Below are positions 1 through 6,471 of a stretch of DNA of 10,916 nucleotides, in pieces. Below the pieces are notes generated by a model, which saw nothing but the letters and a program-made list of their open reading frames with translations, was not told the origin of the DNA and searched no databases. The translations under genes and the position numbers were made by a program. Numbering within the stretch: the stretch's first letter is position 1; the number at the start of each line of letters is the position of its first letter. The stretch comes from UBA4416 sp044357775 (GTDB taxonomy: Bacteria; Bacteroidota; Bacteroidia; B-17B0; Aurantibacillaceae), in contig JBIKOX010000097.1 in the NCBI GenBank assembly GCA_044357775.1, forward strand, positions 1 to 10,916. The letters are read 5' to 3'.

Positions 1-1024
1 TCATTTTTGGTAATGCACTAACCAACGCCATTGATGGCACCATGCTGATCATAATTCCCATCATTAATAAAACATTCAAAGTTACGATGATGGCAAAATG
101 AACAGGCTGCAAATTGGTGTATATCAAAACAACAATAGTTAACCAAATTGATGCTGCAGCAAATAATTTAAATTTATCTATTTTATCACTTAATTTACCA
201 ATAAAAGGCATAACAATAAGAGTTCCAATTCCAGAAATCATAAATAATAATGGAAGCTGAGTTTCGGTAACGTGCAAATTATTAATAGCAAATGCACTGC
301 CCCATGGCATCATCAAAAATCCTCCTAATGATAGCATTGCTGTTGCTATAAATCCTGCACGGTATTGTTTTTGCAATAAGGTGTTCCATAAATGTTTAAA
401 GGGGTTATGCTCGCTTTTTATAGAGAGATGCTCGCTAACTGATTTCATTTTAAATAGAATGATTAGCCATATTATTGAAGATAAACCAACAATCATTAAA
501 AATGGCATTTGCCAATTCCAAATTGTAGCCAAGTACAAACTAATAGGAATTCCTAAAACTTGGCTAGCTCCAAATCCCATTTGCATAAATCCCATCACTC
601 TACCGCGTTGTTCAAGCAAAAATAAATCGGCGACAATAGCTAATGAAATTGAACCAATAACGCCTCCAAATAAACCAGTAACAATTCTGGCAGCTACTAA
701 TAATTCAAAATTTGGCGCCATACTACAAAATAAGGTGCCGAAAATAAACCCGATATAAAAAAACTGCAATAATTTCTTGCGATCAAATCTATCTGCAAAG
801 CCTGCAGTTAGCAAACCAGCAATACCAGCACTGAATGCATAACTAGAAACTGTTAATCCAAATTGTTTTGTAGTCATATTAAAAGACTTCATTAAAATAT
901 CTCCCAATGGCGACATGACCATAAAATCTAACACTACCGTAAATTGGGTAAGTGCCAATAAAACAATGATTAAAATTTGATAAGATGTAAGTTTTGTAGG
1001 ATTTGCTTTAGGTGCTATTGGCAT
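1..1024 (-). CDS. MFS permease, 3' end beyond the window
   Basis: Major facilitator superfamily secondary transporter of the inner membrane; the substrate cannot be told from sequence. 341 codons are visible and the frame runs off base 1, so about 50-60 C-terminal residues of a usual ~400 are missing. Hydrophobic helices alternate with short loops from residue ~14 onward. The loop between helices 2 and 3 carries the MFS motif A (residues 75-84, GFADRFDRKK), and a weaker copy, GKLSDKIDKF, follows at 276-285 in the second half, as expected from the MFS internal duplication. A glycine-rich motif C-like stretch (150-160) resembles drug/proton antiporters. The start is fixed: an in-frame TAA directly precedes the ATG at 1024. 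A TAnnTTTG box lies about 40 bases upstream. The family looks like the AraJ/Bcr-like efflux group, but this is only a resemblance. It runs in the same direction as phaC, 211 bases downstream of it. Confidence 0.9.
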   Translation of the reverse strand, partial: MPIAPKANPTKLTSYQILIIVLLALTQFTVVLDFMVMSPLGDILMKSFNMTTKQFGLTVSSYAFSAGIAGLLTAGFADRFDRKKLLQFFYIGFIFGTLFCSMAPNFELLVAARIVTGLFGGVIGSISLAIVADLFLLEQRGRVMGFMQMGFGASQVLGIPISLYLATIWNWQMPFLMIVGLSSIIWLIILFKMKSVSEHLSIKSEHNPFKHLWNTLLQKQYRAGFIATAMLSLGGFLMMPWGSAFAINNLHVTETQLPLLFMISGIGTLIVMPFIGKLSDKIDKFKLFAAASIWLTIVVLIYTNLQPVHFAIIVTLNVLLMMGIMISMVPSMALVSALPKM

Positions 1025-1065
1025 TTATAGTAGGTGTTTTTTTGAGTAGCTTTAGATATTTAGCT

Positions 1066-1073
1066 CAAATATA
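1066..1073 (-). promoter_or_regulatory. Putative -7 promoter element for the MFS gene
   Basis: On the minus strand this reads TATATTTG, an exact match to the Bacteroidota sigma-A -7 consensus TAnnTTTG, about 40 bases before the MFS start. No TTG is found at the usual -33 spacing, so the call rests on the -7 box alone. Confidence 0.35.
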
Positions 1074-1235
1074 TAAAATAGACTCAACCATATTTAATTC
1101 AATAAACTACCATTACTGCTTTCCAAAAATTATTATTAAATAATTAACAAAAAAAGACTGATTTAATTACATATAAATTTTTCTGTAATTTTAATTGCTT
1201 GGCTATTGAACGAATATCAATACAAATGATTAAAA

Positions 1236-2288
1236 TTAATCTCGTTTCTTTAACCAAGCTGTTACTGCGGGAGCTAATTCTTTTTGAGATTTTCCTCCAA
1301 CAAATACCCCTATATGTCCGCCTTTAAAACTATATAATTCCTTATCCTTGCTTCCAACATAATCATTTAAAGGCATAGTTGCAGCCGGTGGTACTAAATG
1401 ATCTTCGGTGGCATAAATATTTAATAAATTAGACGTTAAGTTTTTTAAATTTACTTTTTTACCTCCTACTTCCAATTCTCCTTTTATCAATTTATTTTCC
1501 TGATATAAGTCTTTCATAAATTCCTTAAAGCATTGCCCAGCTTGGTTAGGACTTTCGCTAATCCACTTCTCCATGCGCAAGAAGTTCATTAATTTATCTT
1601 TATCTTCAATGGAATTTGTTAAGGTTTGATGTTTTTGAAATTTCATCATCGGCTTTAGCATATCAAACCCTTGATTTAAAAAATCACCAGGAATCAATCC
1701 GCCAAAACCTTCTACAATTTTATCAAAATCCATATCTCTGCTCCATTTAAATAATAATCCATCATTTGTACTGAAGTCAATTGGAGTAACATGCGTTACT
1801 AAATTTTTTATTTTATTTGGATATAATGAACTATAAATAACACTTAAAGTACCGCCTTGGCAAATACTCAAAATATTTATTTTTTCAACTCTGTTTTTCT
1901 TTCTAACAAAATCTACACAGTTATTAATATACCCATTTACGTAATCATCAATGCTCAAAAATTTATCAGTCTTAGTAGGATTTCCCCAATCTATTAAATA
2001 AACATCTAATCCAGCTCCTAACAAATTTTGTATATAACTTCTGTCAGGTTGTATATCTAACATTTTATAAGTGTTTACCAATGCATAAACAATTAAAACG
2101 GGGGTTTTATAGGTAGGTGCCGTTTCGCGATTATATTTATATAAAGTCAACTTATCTTCAGAGTAAACGGCAGTTTTTGGAGAAGTAGCAATTTCTACTT
2201 CTTGTAAATTACTTAACGCATCGTAACTCTTTAACATTTTTGTAGTTAAACTATTCATTTCTTCTACTAAATTTTTTTCCATTGTCAT
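1236..2288 (-). CDS. phaC: Class III poly(R)-hydroxyalkanoate synthase, catalytic subunit PhaC
   Basis: Polymerises (R)-3-hydroxyacyl-CoA into polyhydroxyalkanoate, releasing CoA, at the surface of cytoplasmic granules. The alpha/beta-hydrolase fold is recognisable: VYALVN near residue 67, VYLIDWG at 96-102, the nucleophile elbow SICQGG at 141-146, the acid in TEDHLVPP (Asp296) and the base in GGHIGVFVG (His325). Cys143, Asp296 and His325 sit at a constant offset of six from the Cys149/Asp302/His331 triad I recall for Allochromatium vinosum PhaC, and 350 aa fits class III (~355) rather than class I (~590). The elbow starts with Ser141 where the lipase-like box normally has Gly. The start could be ATG 2288 or the third codon (2282); an in-frame stop lies 12 bases upstream of 2288. 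Its partner phaE lies upstream on the same strand, but a terminator separates them and a TAnnTTTG box sits just before phaC, so phaC may have its own promoter. No clear terminator follows phaC. Confidence 0.92.
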   Translation of the reverse strand: MTMEKNLVEEMNSLTTKMLKSYDALSNLQEVEIATSPKTAVYSEDKLTLYKYNRETAPTYKTPVLIVYALVNTYKMLDIQPDRSYIQNLLGAGLDVYLIDWGNPTKTDKFLSIDDYVNGYINNCVDFVRKKNRVEKINILSICQGGTLSVIYSSLYPNKIKNLVTHVTPIDFSTNDGLLFKWSRDMDFDKIVEGFGGLIPGDFLNQGFDMLKPMMKFQKHQTLTNSIEDKDKLMNFLRMEKWISESPNQAGQCFKEFMKDLYQENKLIKGELEVGGKKVNLKNLTSNLLNIYATEDHLVPPAATMPLNDYVGSKDKELYSFKGGHIGVFVGGKSQKELAPAVTAWLKKRD

Positions 2289-2301
2289 TTTTATTACATT
2301 A

Positions 2302-2309
2302 CAAATTTA
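2302..2309 (-). promoter_or_regulatory. Putative -7 promoter element for phaC
   Basis: The minus strand reads TAAATTTG, an exact TAnnTTTG match ending 13 bases before the phaC ATG at 2288. This would give a very short leader, or favour the third-codon start at 2282. It lies downstream of the terminator after phaE, where a separate phaC promoter would be expected. No convincing -33 TTG is present. Confidence 0.4.
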
Positions 2310-2461
2310 CATTTATTTTAATGGTGATTAAAAATTATTGAGTGATTTCCCAACTGCTTACTGTTGCGAGAAACCCTTTTTTTATCATCCACATAGAATC
2401 TATTTTTTTATCCAAAACTGGAAAATTTTATTTTAATTATTATTTATTATAAAGTTCATTT

Positions 2462-2494
2462 AAAAAAAAGGCTGCCTAAATAACATAGGCAGCC
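2462..2494 (-). terminator. Intrinsic terminator after phaE
   Basis: A perfect 9-bp GC-rich stem (2470-2478 with 2486-2494, arms GGCTGCCTA and TAGGCAGCC, 7-base loop) is followed on the minus strand by eight U (A8 at 2462-2469 on the given strand). It begins 35 bases past the phaE stop, 174 bases ahead of the phaC start. It should end most phaE transcripts before phaC. Confidence 0.9.
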
Positions 2495-2528
2495 AAATTA
2501 TTATTGCACTATAAACAAAAAGGTTAAA

Positions 2529-3905
2529 TTATTTCTTTTTAGATTTAGATTTTTCTTCATCAAATACTTCAACAGTTGCAGCACTTTGCATCGCTAATTT
2601 AGTTTGCAAATCTTTCACTGTTTTTTTTAATTCATGCATCGTTTTATAAACTTCTTCCATTTCACTTTTAAAAGTAATAGGGTATTGTTCAAATACATTT
2701 TCGAATTGTTTTTCGAAATGTTTTTTAACATCCATACTTAAGTTTAATGCTTCAGCTTTTACTTTACTAAATTCGTCAGTAGCAAATAATTCAGAATACA
2801 TTTTTTCGTTAGTTTTTACCCATTCAGTATACAATTCAGTTGCAGTTGGCATTGTAAAAGTACCTGCTTGTGCATCTTTATATTTATCCTGAGTTTCTTT
2901 AGCCAATGCCTCCATTGACGTTTGCATTGTTTTATATAAGTGAGCTTGTAATTCAGATTGTTTTACACTAAATTCAGTTACTTTGTCTAATAAAGCAATT
3001 GTAGCTTCAATATTTTCTTTCTCTTTTCCAGGATTTACTACTTTTAATAATGGTTCAAATGTTTTAGCAAAAACATTATTCATTTTAGCATACAAATCTT
3101 TCATGTTTTCTGAGTTACCAGAAAATAATTCAGGAAATTGAGCTGACATATTTTGCATTTGAGCATAATATTCTTTTCCTAAGCCATTTTGGTTAACAAA
3201 GAAATTTTGCATTTGCTTAGTTGAATTTTCAAAAACTTCTTTTAAGCTTGTATTAGTAAAAAATGAGCCAAATACTTGTTCAGTCATTTTTTTATAATTA
3301 TCGGCAGCATAAATGTTTTTCCATGTATCCATGCTAAAATCAGAACTTTTAATAGCAGACATCATTGGTTGAAATAGCTCTTGTACTTTCATGTACATTT
3401 GACTTCCTTCATACATATTTTTAAACATATCTGCATTAAAAGGATTTTTGATTCCTTTTGAAAACGTGTCATAAGAAGTATTCATTGTGCCAGTCCAACT
3501 ATTGTAAATGTTAGTCCAAGCATTATTCATAGTAGAAAAACTATTGTTATAATCATTAGCATTTTTACCATAATTAACCATTGAGTTATAAATGCTTTGG
3601 TTAAAATCAGTCATCTGCTTTAATCCAACCATTTGTTGATTATACCAATTTTTTAAAAATTCTTCAGGCTTTGAATTGTCTGTCATAAAAGGGTTATTTG
3701 CAAATGGATTAGCACTAGTTGCATTAAATCCACTAAACATGGCAGCTTGCTTTTCCATCATATCTTTATAAATATTTTGGCCTTCAGCAGCTATGTTTCC
3801 ATTAGTAAATGCTGATTGGAATTTCTTAGCAGAATCCATCCAGGTGCTCATAGCATTAGCTTGAGCATCCATCATGTTGTCAATCATTGGGTTGTTTGTT
3901 TTCAT
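2529..3905 (-). CDS. phaE: Class III PHA synthase subunit PhaE (long, phasin-like)
   Basis: PhaE is the non-catalytic partner that activates class III PhaC. The match is best in the C-terminal third. Residues 359-379 (YTEWVKTNEKMYSEL, then FATDEF) correspond to the EWxxxxExxYxExxxTxEF region of the PhaE family. The stretch 413-437, ending in YKTMHELKKTVKDLQTKL, matches the family's final Leu/Arg-Lys helix, which is a likely coiled coil. A Lys-rich tail SKSKKK ends the protein. At 458 aa it is about 100 longer than A. vinosum PhaE (~357). The extra length is an N-terminal half rich in Asn, Met, Phe, Tyr and Trp and lacking cysteine, resembling phasins or granule-binding amphipathic helices. 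There is no signal peptide or membrane segment. It is the first gene of the minus arm, 247 bases from divergent phaJ. Its own terminator follows, so it may be made in excess of PhaC. The alternative is a phasin-like protein that is not a true PhaE; the phaC neighbour argues against that. Confidence 0.82.
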   Translation of the reverse strand: MKTNNPMIDNMMDAQANAMSTWMDSAKKFQSAFTNGNIAAEGQNIYKDMMEKQAAMFSGFNATSANPFANNPFMTDNSKPEEFLKNWYNQQMVGLKQMTDFNQSIYNSMVNYGKNANDYNNSFSTMNNAWTNIYNSWTGTMNTSYDTFSKGIKNPFNADMFKNMYEGSQMYMKVQELFQPMMSAIKSSDFSMDTWKNIYAADNYKKMTEQVFGSFFTNTSLKEVFENSTKQMQNFFVNQNGLGKEYYAQMQNMSAQFPELFSGNSENMKDLYAKMNNVFAKTFEPLLKVVNPGKEKENIEATIALLDKVTEFSVKQSELQAHLYKTMQTSMEALAKETQDKYKDAQAGTFTMPTATELYTEWVKTNEKMYSELFATDEFSKVKAEALNLSMDVKKHFEKQFENVFEQYPITFKSEMEEVYKTMHELKKTVKDLQTKLAMQSAATVEVFDEEKSKSKKK

Positions 3906-3944
3906 TTTTTTATTTTAGTTTTATTGTTGTAAATCAGCAAAATC

Positions 3945-3983
3945 GCCTTAATACCTGAAAATCAGTATTTTAAGGGCTTTTTT
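3945..3983 (+). terminator. Terminator-like hairpin in the phaE/phaJ intergenic region
   Basis: An imperfect hairpin spans 3945-3977. It pairs GCC with GGC, TTAA and TA with their complements across small bulges, and CTGA (3955-3958) with TCAG (3962-3965) around an AAA loop. It is followed by T6 on the plus strand. In that orientation it resembles an intrinsic terminator, yet no plus-strand gene precedes it. On the minus strand it would lie in the phaE leader, about 40 bases before the ATG. The role is uncertain. Confidence 0.4.
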
Positions 3984-3995
3984 CAAATTCGATGC

Positions 3996-4009
3996 AAATG
4001 TCGACATTT
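3996..4009. promoter_or_regulatory. Perfect 14-bp palindrome, candidate operator
   Basis: AAATGTCGACATTT reads identically on both strands and lies between divergent phaE (91 bases from its start) and phaJ (144 bases from its start). A two-fold symmetric site there fits a dimeric repressor acting on both arms. No regulator gene is visible in the window, so the binder is unknown. Perfect palindromes of this length also arise by chance at about one or two per window of this composition. Confidence 0.4.
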
Positions 4010-4019
4010 TTTTATATAC

Positions 4020-4112
4020 AAGTCAAGTTATTTCGTATTAAATTTATGTTAAAGTATCGAAATAATTATTTAACTCATCTAAATTCAATAAATGACATGT
4101 ATTACTTGACTT
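4020..4112. repeat. Nested inverted repeats upstream of phaJ
   Basis: Two dyads share this span. AAGTCAAGT (4020-4028) is matched by ACTTGACTT (4104-4112), 9 bp with a 75-base spacer. TTATTTCG (4028-4035) is matched by CGAAATAA (4058-4065), 8 bp with a 22-base spacer, and it abuts the outer left arm. They could be paired operator half-sites or RNA/DNA secondary structure in the phaJ upstream region. Confidence 0.4.
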
Positions 4113-4152
4113 TCTCGTTTTTTTTTTTGAAAATTACCAGAATTTATTTCCT

Positions 4153-4557
4153 ATGCTAGAAATTGGACAAACATATGCTCACGATTTTACATTTTCTCAA
4201 GATGAAGTTAATCGGTTTGCAGAAGTGACTGGTGATAAAAATCCAGTACACACTGATGCAGAATTTGCTGCTAAAACATTATTTAAGGTTCCAATTATGC
4301 ATGGCATGCTTGGAGCTGCTTTGTTTAGCAAGGTATTTGGAGTATTATTTCCGGGCGAGGGTACAATTTACTTAAGTCAGACGCTTAATTTTTTAAGGCC
4401 CATGTTTGTAGATACAAATTATGAAGCTATTTTTACAGTGAAAGATATAATGAAAGAAAAGCATCGCGCAATAATTGAAACTGCTATTAAGGATAAAACA
4501 ACTGGCAAAATTTGTACCACTGGCGAAGCCACTGTAATGAATACAGAAAAAATATAA
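4153..4557 (+). CDS. phaJ: (R)-specific enoyl-CoA hydratase PhaJ, MaoC/hot-dog fold
   Basis: Hydrates trans-2-enoyl-CoA from beta-oxidation to (R)-3-hydroxyacyl-CoA, the PHA synthase substrate; cytoplasmic, normally a dimer. The hydratase-2 signature is at residues 26-33 (TGDKNPVH) with catalytic Asp28 and His33, followed by PIMHGML at 47-53. Asp28, His33 and Ser59 are each three positions below the Asp31/His36/Ser62 I recall for Aeromonas caviae PhaJ, and both proteins are 134 aa. The start ATG 4153 opens directly into the conserved N-terminal strand, and no closer alternative exists. There is no clear Shine-Dalgarno sequence. phaB follows 61 bases later on the same strand, and phaE and phaC lie divergently upstream, which makes a PHA role more likely than a generic MaoC dehydratase. 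A T11 run lies 25 bases before the start. Confidence 0.87.
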   Translation: MLEIGQTYAHDFTFSQDEVNRFAEVTGDKNPVHTDAEFAAKTLFKVPIMHGMLGAALFSKVFGVLFPGEGTIYLSQTLNFLRPMFVDTNYEAIFTVKDIMKEKHRAIIETAIKDKTTGKICTTGEATVMNTEKI

Positions 4558-4563
4558 TTTTAC

Positions 4564-4571
4564 TAATTTTG
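4564..4571 (+). promoter_or_regulatory. Putative -7 promoter element for phaB
   Basis: TAATTTTG, an exact TAnnTTTG match, lies in the 61-base phaJ-phaB gap, 47 bases before the phaB ATG. It could give phaB its own transcript in addition to read-through from phaJ. A -33 TTG is not evident. Confidence 0.4.
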
Positions 4572-4618
4572 CTAAATAACTGATTGCGATAAATTGACAA
4601 CCACAAATTAAATTACTT

Positions 4619-5365
4619 ATGGAAAATTCAAATAAACGAACAGTATTAATTACAGGAGCTACAGGTGGCTTAGGAACTGCTATGTGTAAAGAACTTTATA
4701 AAGATGGTTACACCGTTGTAGGTAATTATCATACCAAAGAAAAAGCTGACAACTGGATGGCACAAATGAAAGCAGAAGGTTTTGATATTGAATTATTTTA
4801 TGGTGATGTGAGTAATTATGAAAGCACCGGAAAAATGATTGCCGAAATTGAAGCTAAATATGGACATATTGATACCTTGGTTAATAATGCAGGAATTACG
4901 CGAGATGGCAGATTATTAAATATGAAGGTAGAAGATTGGCATGCAGTTATTAATACTAACTTAAATAGTGTTTTTAATTGTACACGACAAGTTATTCAGG
5001 GTATGATTGAGAGAAACTTTGGTCGTGTTATTAATATTTCATCTGTAAACGGACAACGCGGACAGTTTGGTCAAACCAATTATTCGGCAGCAAAAGCTGG
5101 TATGCATGGTTTTACAAAATCATTATCGATGGAAGTTGCAAAATATGGAGTAACTGTAAATACAATTTCGCCTGGCTATATTGCCACAGATATGGTAATG
5201 GCTGTTCCTGAAAAAGTTTTGAATCAAATTGTAGCTCAAGTTCCAATGGGCCGTTTAGGTGGCACGCACGAAGTAGCGCATTTAGTGTCTTTTTTAGCTA
5301 GTGAAGAAACAAGTTTTATTACAGGCGCTAATTATAGCATCAACGGTGGACAACATGTTTATTAA
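4619..5365 (+). CDS. phaB: Acetoacetyl-CoA reductase PhaB (SDR family)
   Basis: Reduces acetoacetyl-CoA to (R)-3-hydroxybutyryl-CoA, the monomer for poly-3-hydroxybutyrate. It is a classical short-chain dehydrogenase of 248 aa: the cofactor motif TGATGGLG is at 12-19, NNAG at 89-92, catalytic Ser142, Tyr155 and Lys159, and SPGYIATDM at 174-182. What separates it from the very similar FabG is residues 142-156 (SVNGQRGQFGQTNYS). Cupriavidus necator PhaB has nearly the same string, including the Gln-Phe-x-Gln residues (here 149, 150, 152) reported to hold acetoacetyl-CoA. The Ser/Tyr/Lys triad is offset by two from that enzyme. The C-terminus (INGGQHVY) also matches the PhaB pattern. NADPH is the expected cofactor, with Lys40/Lys42 near the adenosine phosphate site, but specificity is inferred. 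It is the last gene of the plus arm, with a strong terminator starting 22 bases after its stop. The alternative, a housekeeping FabG, is less likely given the neighbours. Confidence 0.88.
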   Translation: MENSNKRTVLITGATGGLGTAMCKELYKDGYTVVGNYHTKEKADNWMAQMKAEGFDIELFYGDVSNYESTGKMIAEIEAKYGHIDTLVNNAGITRDGRLLNMKVEDWHAVINTNLNSVFNCTRQVIQGMIERNFGRVINISSVNGQRGQFGQTNYSAAKAGMHGFTKSLSMEVAKYGVTVNTISPGYIATDMVMAVPEKVLNQIVAQVPMGRLGGTHEVAHLVSFLASEETSFITGANYSINGGQHVY

Positions 5366-5386
5366 GATCTTTTGTTTCAGATAAAC

Positions 5387-5417
5387 AAAAAAAGGTGGCA
5401 AATGCCACCTTTTTTTG
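5387..5417. terminator. Bidirectional intrinsic terminator after phaB
   Basis: A7 (5387-5393), GGTGGC (5394-5399), loop AAAT, GCCACC (5404-5409) and T8 (5410-5417) make a near-perfect 13-bp stem. The structure is symmetric, so it can terminate transcripts from either side. It starts 22 bases past the phaB stop and closes the PHA module. Confidence 0.93.
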
Positions 5418-5721
5418 TAAATGATAATTTTTACGACACTATGGTTTACGATTTGATTTCACTTTAAAGTAATAAGTCGTAATCATTCCGATAGTTAAAT
5501 TATCTGTTAATGCCTTTCCATGCATCCTAATATTTTTAATTAGTTTAAGTGCTCTAATTTTTTCAATTACTTCATCAAGCAAGAAAAAGATTATGATTTT
5601 AGGTTAAAACTATTCTAAATTATACCTTTACAATCTTTGAAAAACACGTATCCCAAAAGTACAAAAAGAAATAATTACACTCATGATCCCAAATGGCAAT
5701 TAATAATCTAGTACTATAAAT
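5418..5721. other. Gene-poor gap between the PHA module and the SCO1 gene
   Basis: No confident gene. On the minus strand one open frame runs from 5606 down to a TAG at 5439-5441. It could start at a TTG (5582, 47 aa) or only at ATG 5525 (28 aa); the predicted peptide is Lys/Ile-rich and not recognised. Its stop lies 21 bases before the bidirectional terminator, as a convergent gene would. It may equally be a gene remnant or chance. The right part of the gap, about 5600-5721, shows no clear promoter box or structure; TCTTTG near 5634 is only a partial -7 match. Confidence 0.5.
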
Positions 5722-6387
5722 ATGAAATTTAAAGATAATTTTTATTGGCTGCTATTACTTATACCAGTAGTATTTATTGCATGGTACATCAAAAATACCA
5801 TCGAAGATAAACCACTGCGCACGCTTCCCTACTTTGGTCAAAAAAACAGCATTAAAAAAGGTGATACTGTATTCCATAAAGTGAAACCATTTTGCTTTAT
5901 AAATCAATACAACCAAAAAGTGACCGAAGAATCTGTTAAAAATAAAATTTATGTTACTGATTTTTTCTTTACAACTTGTCAATCTATTTGCCCCATTATG
6001 AGCACGCAACTTGAACGAGTTTATACTCAATTTTCAACCAATAATGAGGTGATGATTTTATCGCATACCGTTTCTCCAGAGGAAGATTCGGTAAATATAC
6101 TAAAGCAATACGCTATGCTGCATGGGGTAAAAGATAAGCGATGGCTTTTTTTAACTGGAGATAAAAAACAGTTATATCATATGGCCCGACATGCTTATTT
6201 ATTAAATAATGAATACGGACTAGGAGATGCAGATGATTTTATACATACACAAAATTTTGCATTAGTTGATAAAGAAAAACACTTAAGAGGATTTTATGAT
6301 GGAACGGATAGCGCTGATGTTACTCGTTTAATTTCTGATATTAAATTGCTGTTACAAGCTTATGAATACGATAAAAATCTTCATTAA
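5722..6387 (+). CDS. SCO1/SenC-family copper chaperone, membrane-anchored
   Basis: Thioredoxin-fold protein that delivers copper to, or reduces, the CuA site of cytochrome c oxidase, acting on the periplasmic face of the inner membrane. A single N-terminal helix (about residues 8-23, WLLLLIPVVFIAWYI) anchors it, preceded by Lys residues as expected for an inside N-terminus. The family's copper ligands are present: Cys86 and Cys90 in TTCQSICP, and His175 in DDFIHTQNFAL. Strand IYVTDFFFTTC at 76-86 and GTDSADVTRL near the end are also family-typical. At 221 aa the length is normal. ATG 5722 is the only sensible start because it opens just before the anchor. No cytochrome oxidase subunit genes are in the window, so the partner lies elsewhere. 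A short gap to the next gene contains a promoter-like box, so it is probably monocistronic. Confidence 0.93.
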   Translation: MKFKDNFYWLLLLIPVVFIAWYIKNTIEDKPLRTLPYFGQKNSIKKGDTVFHKVKPFCFINQYNQKVTEESVKNKIYVTDFFFTTCQSICPIMSTQLERVYTQFSTNNEVMILSHTVSPEEDSVNILKQYAMLHGVKDKRWLFLTGDKKQLYHMARHAYLLNNEYGLGDADDFIHTQNFALVDKEKHLRGFYDGTDSADVTRLISDIKLLLQAYEYDKNLH

Positions 6388-6445
6388 TTTTTCGCAATAA
6401 ATCCTCAAAATTAAACCAAACATCATTATCAAAAGTAATAATCAT

Positions 6446-6453
6446 TAACTTTG
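6446..6453 (+). promoter_or_regulatory. Putative -7 promoter element, decides the next start
   Basis: TAACTTTG matches TAnnTTTG exactly and ends 18 bases before the ATG at 6472. An in-frame TTG at 6451 would fall inside this box and is therefore an unlikely start. There is no -33 TTG at canonical spacing. Confidence 0.45.
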
Positions 6454-6471
6454 TTTATATTTAAATCTTAT

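Noticed and set aside
381..758. Open frame on the plus strand inside the MFS gene
   Set aside because: It is antisense to a clear MFS coding frame with conserved motifs, and its translation shows no domain or signal; a shadow of the real gene.
1165..1190. Hairpin AATTACA / TGTAATT as a terminator for phaC
   Set aside because: A 7-bp stem nearly all A-T with a 12-base loop, and the U run starts several bases away on the minus strand; too weak to call.
4619..5365. Housekeeping FabG (3-oxoacyl-ACP reductase) instead of PhaB
   Set aside because: The SVNGQxGQFGQTNYS block and GGQHVY tail match PhaB, and the gene lies between PHA genes rather than with fatty-acid synthesis genes.
5755..6030. Minus-strand open frame under the SCO1-family gene
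   Set aside because: It overlaps the conserved CxxxC copper site region of the plus-strand gene and its own translation has no recognisable feature.
6451..6471. TTG start seven codons before the small secreted protein
   Set aside because: It sits inside an exact TAnnTTTG promoter box and would place extra hydrophobic residues before the charged start of the signal peptide.
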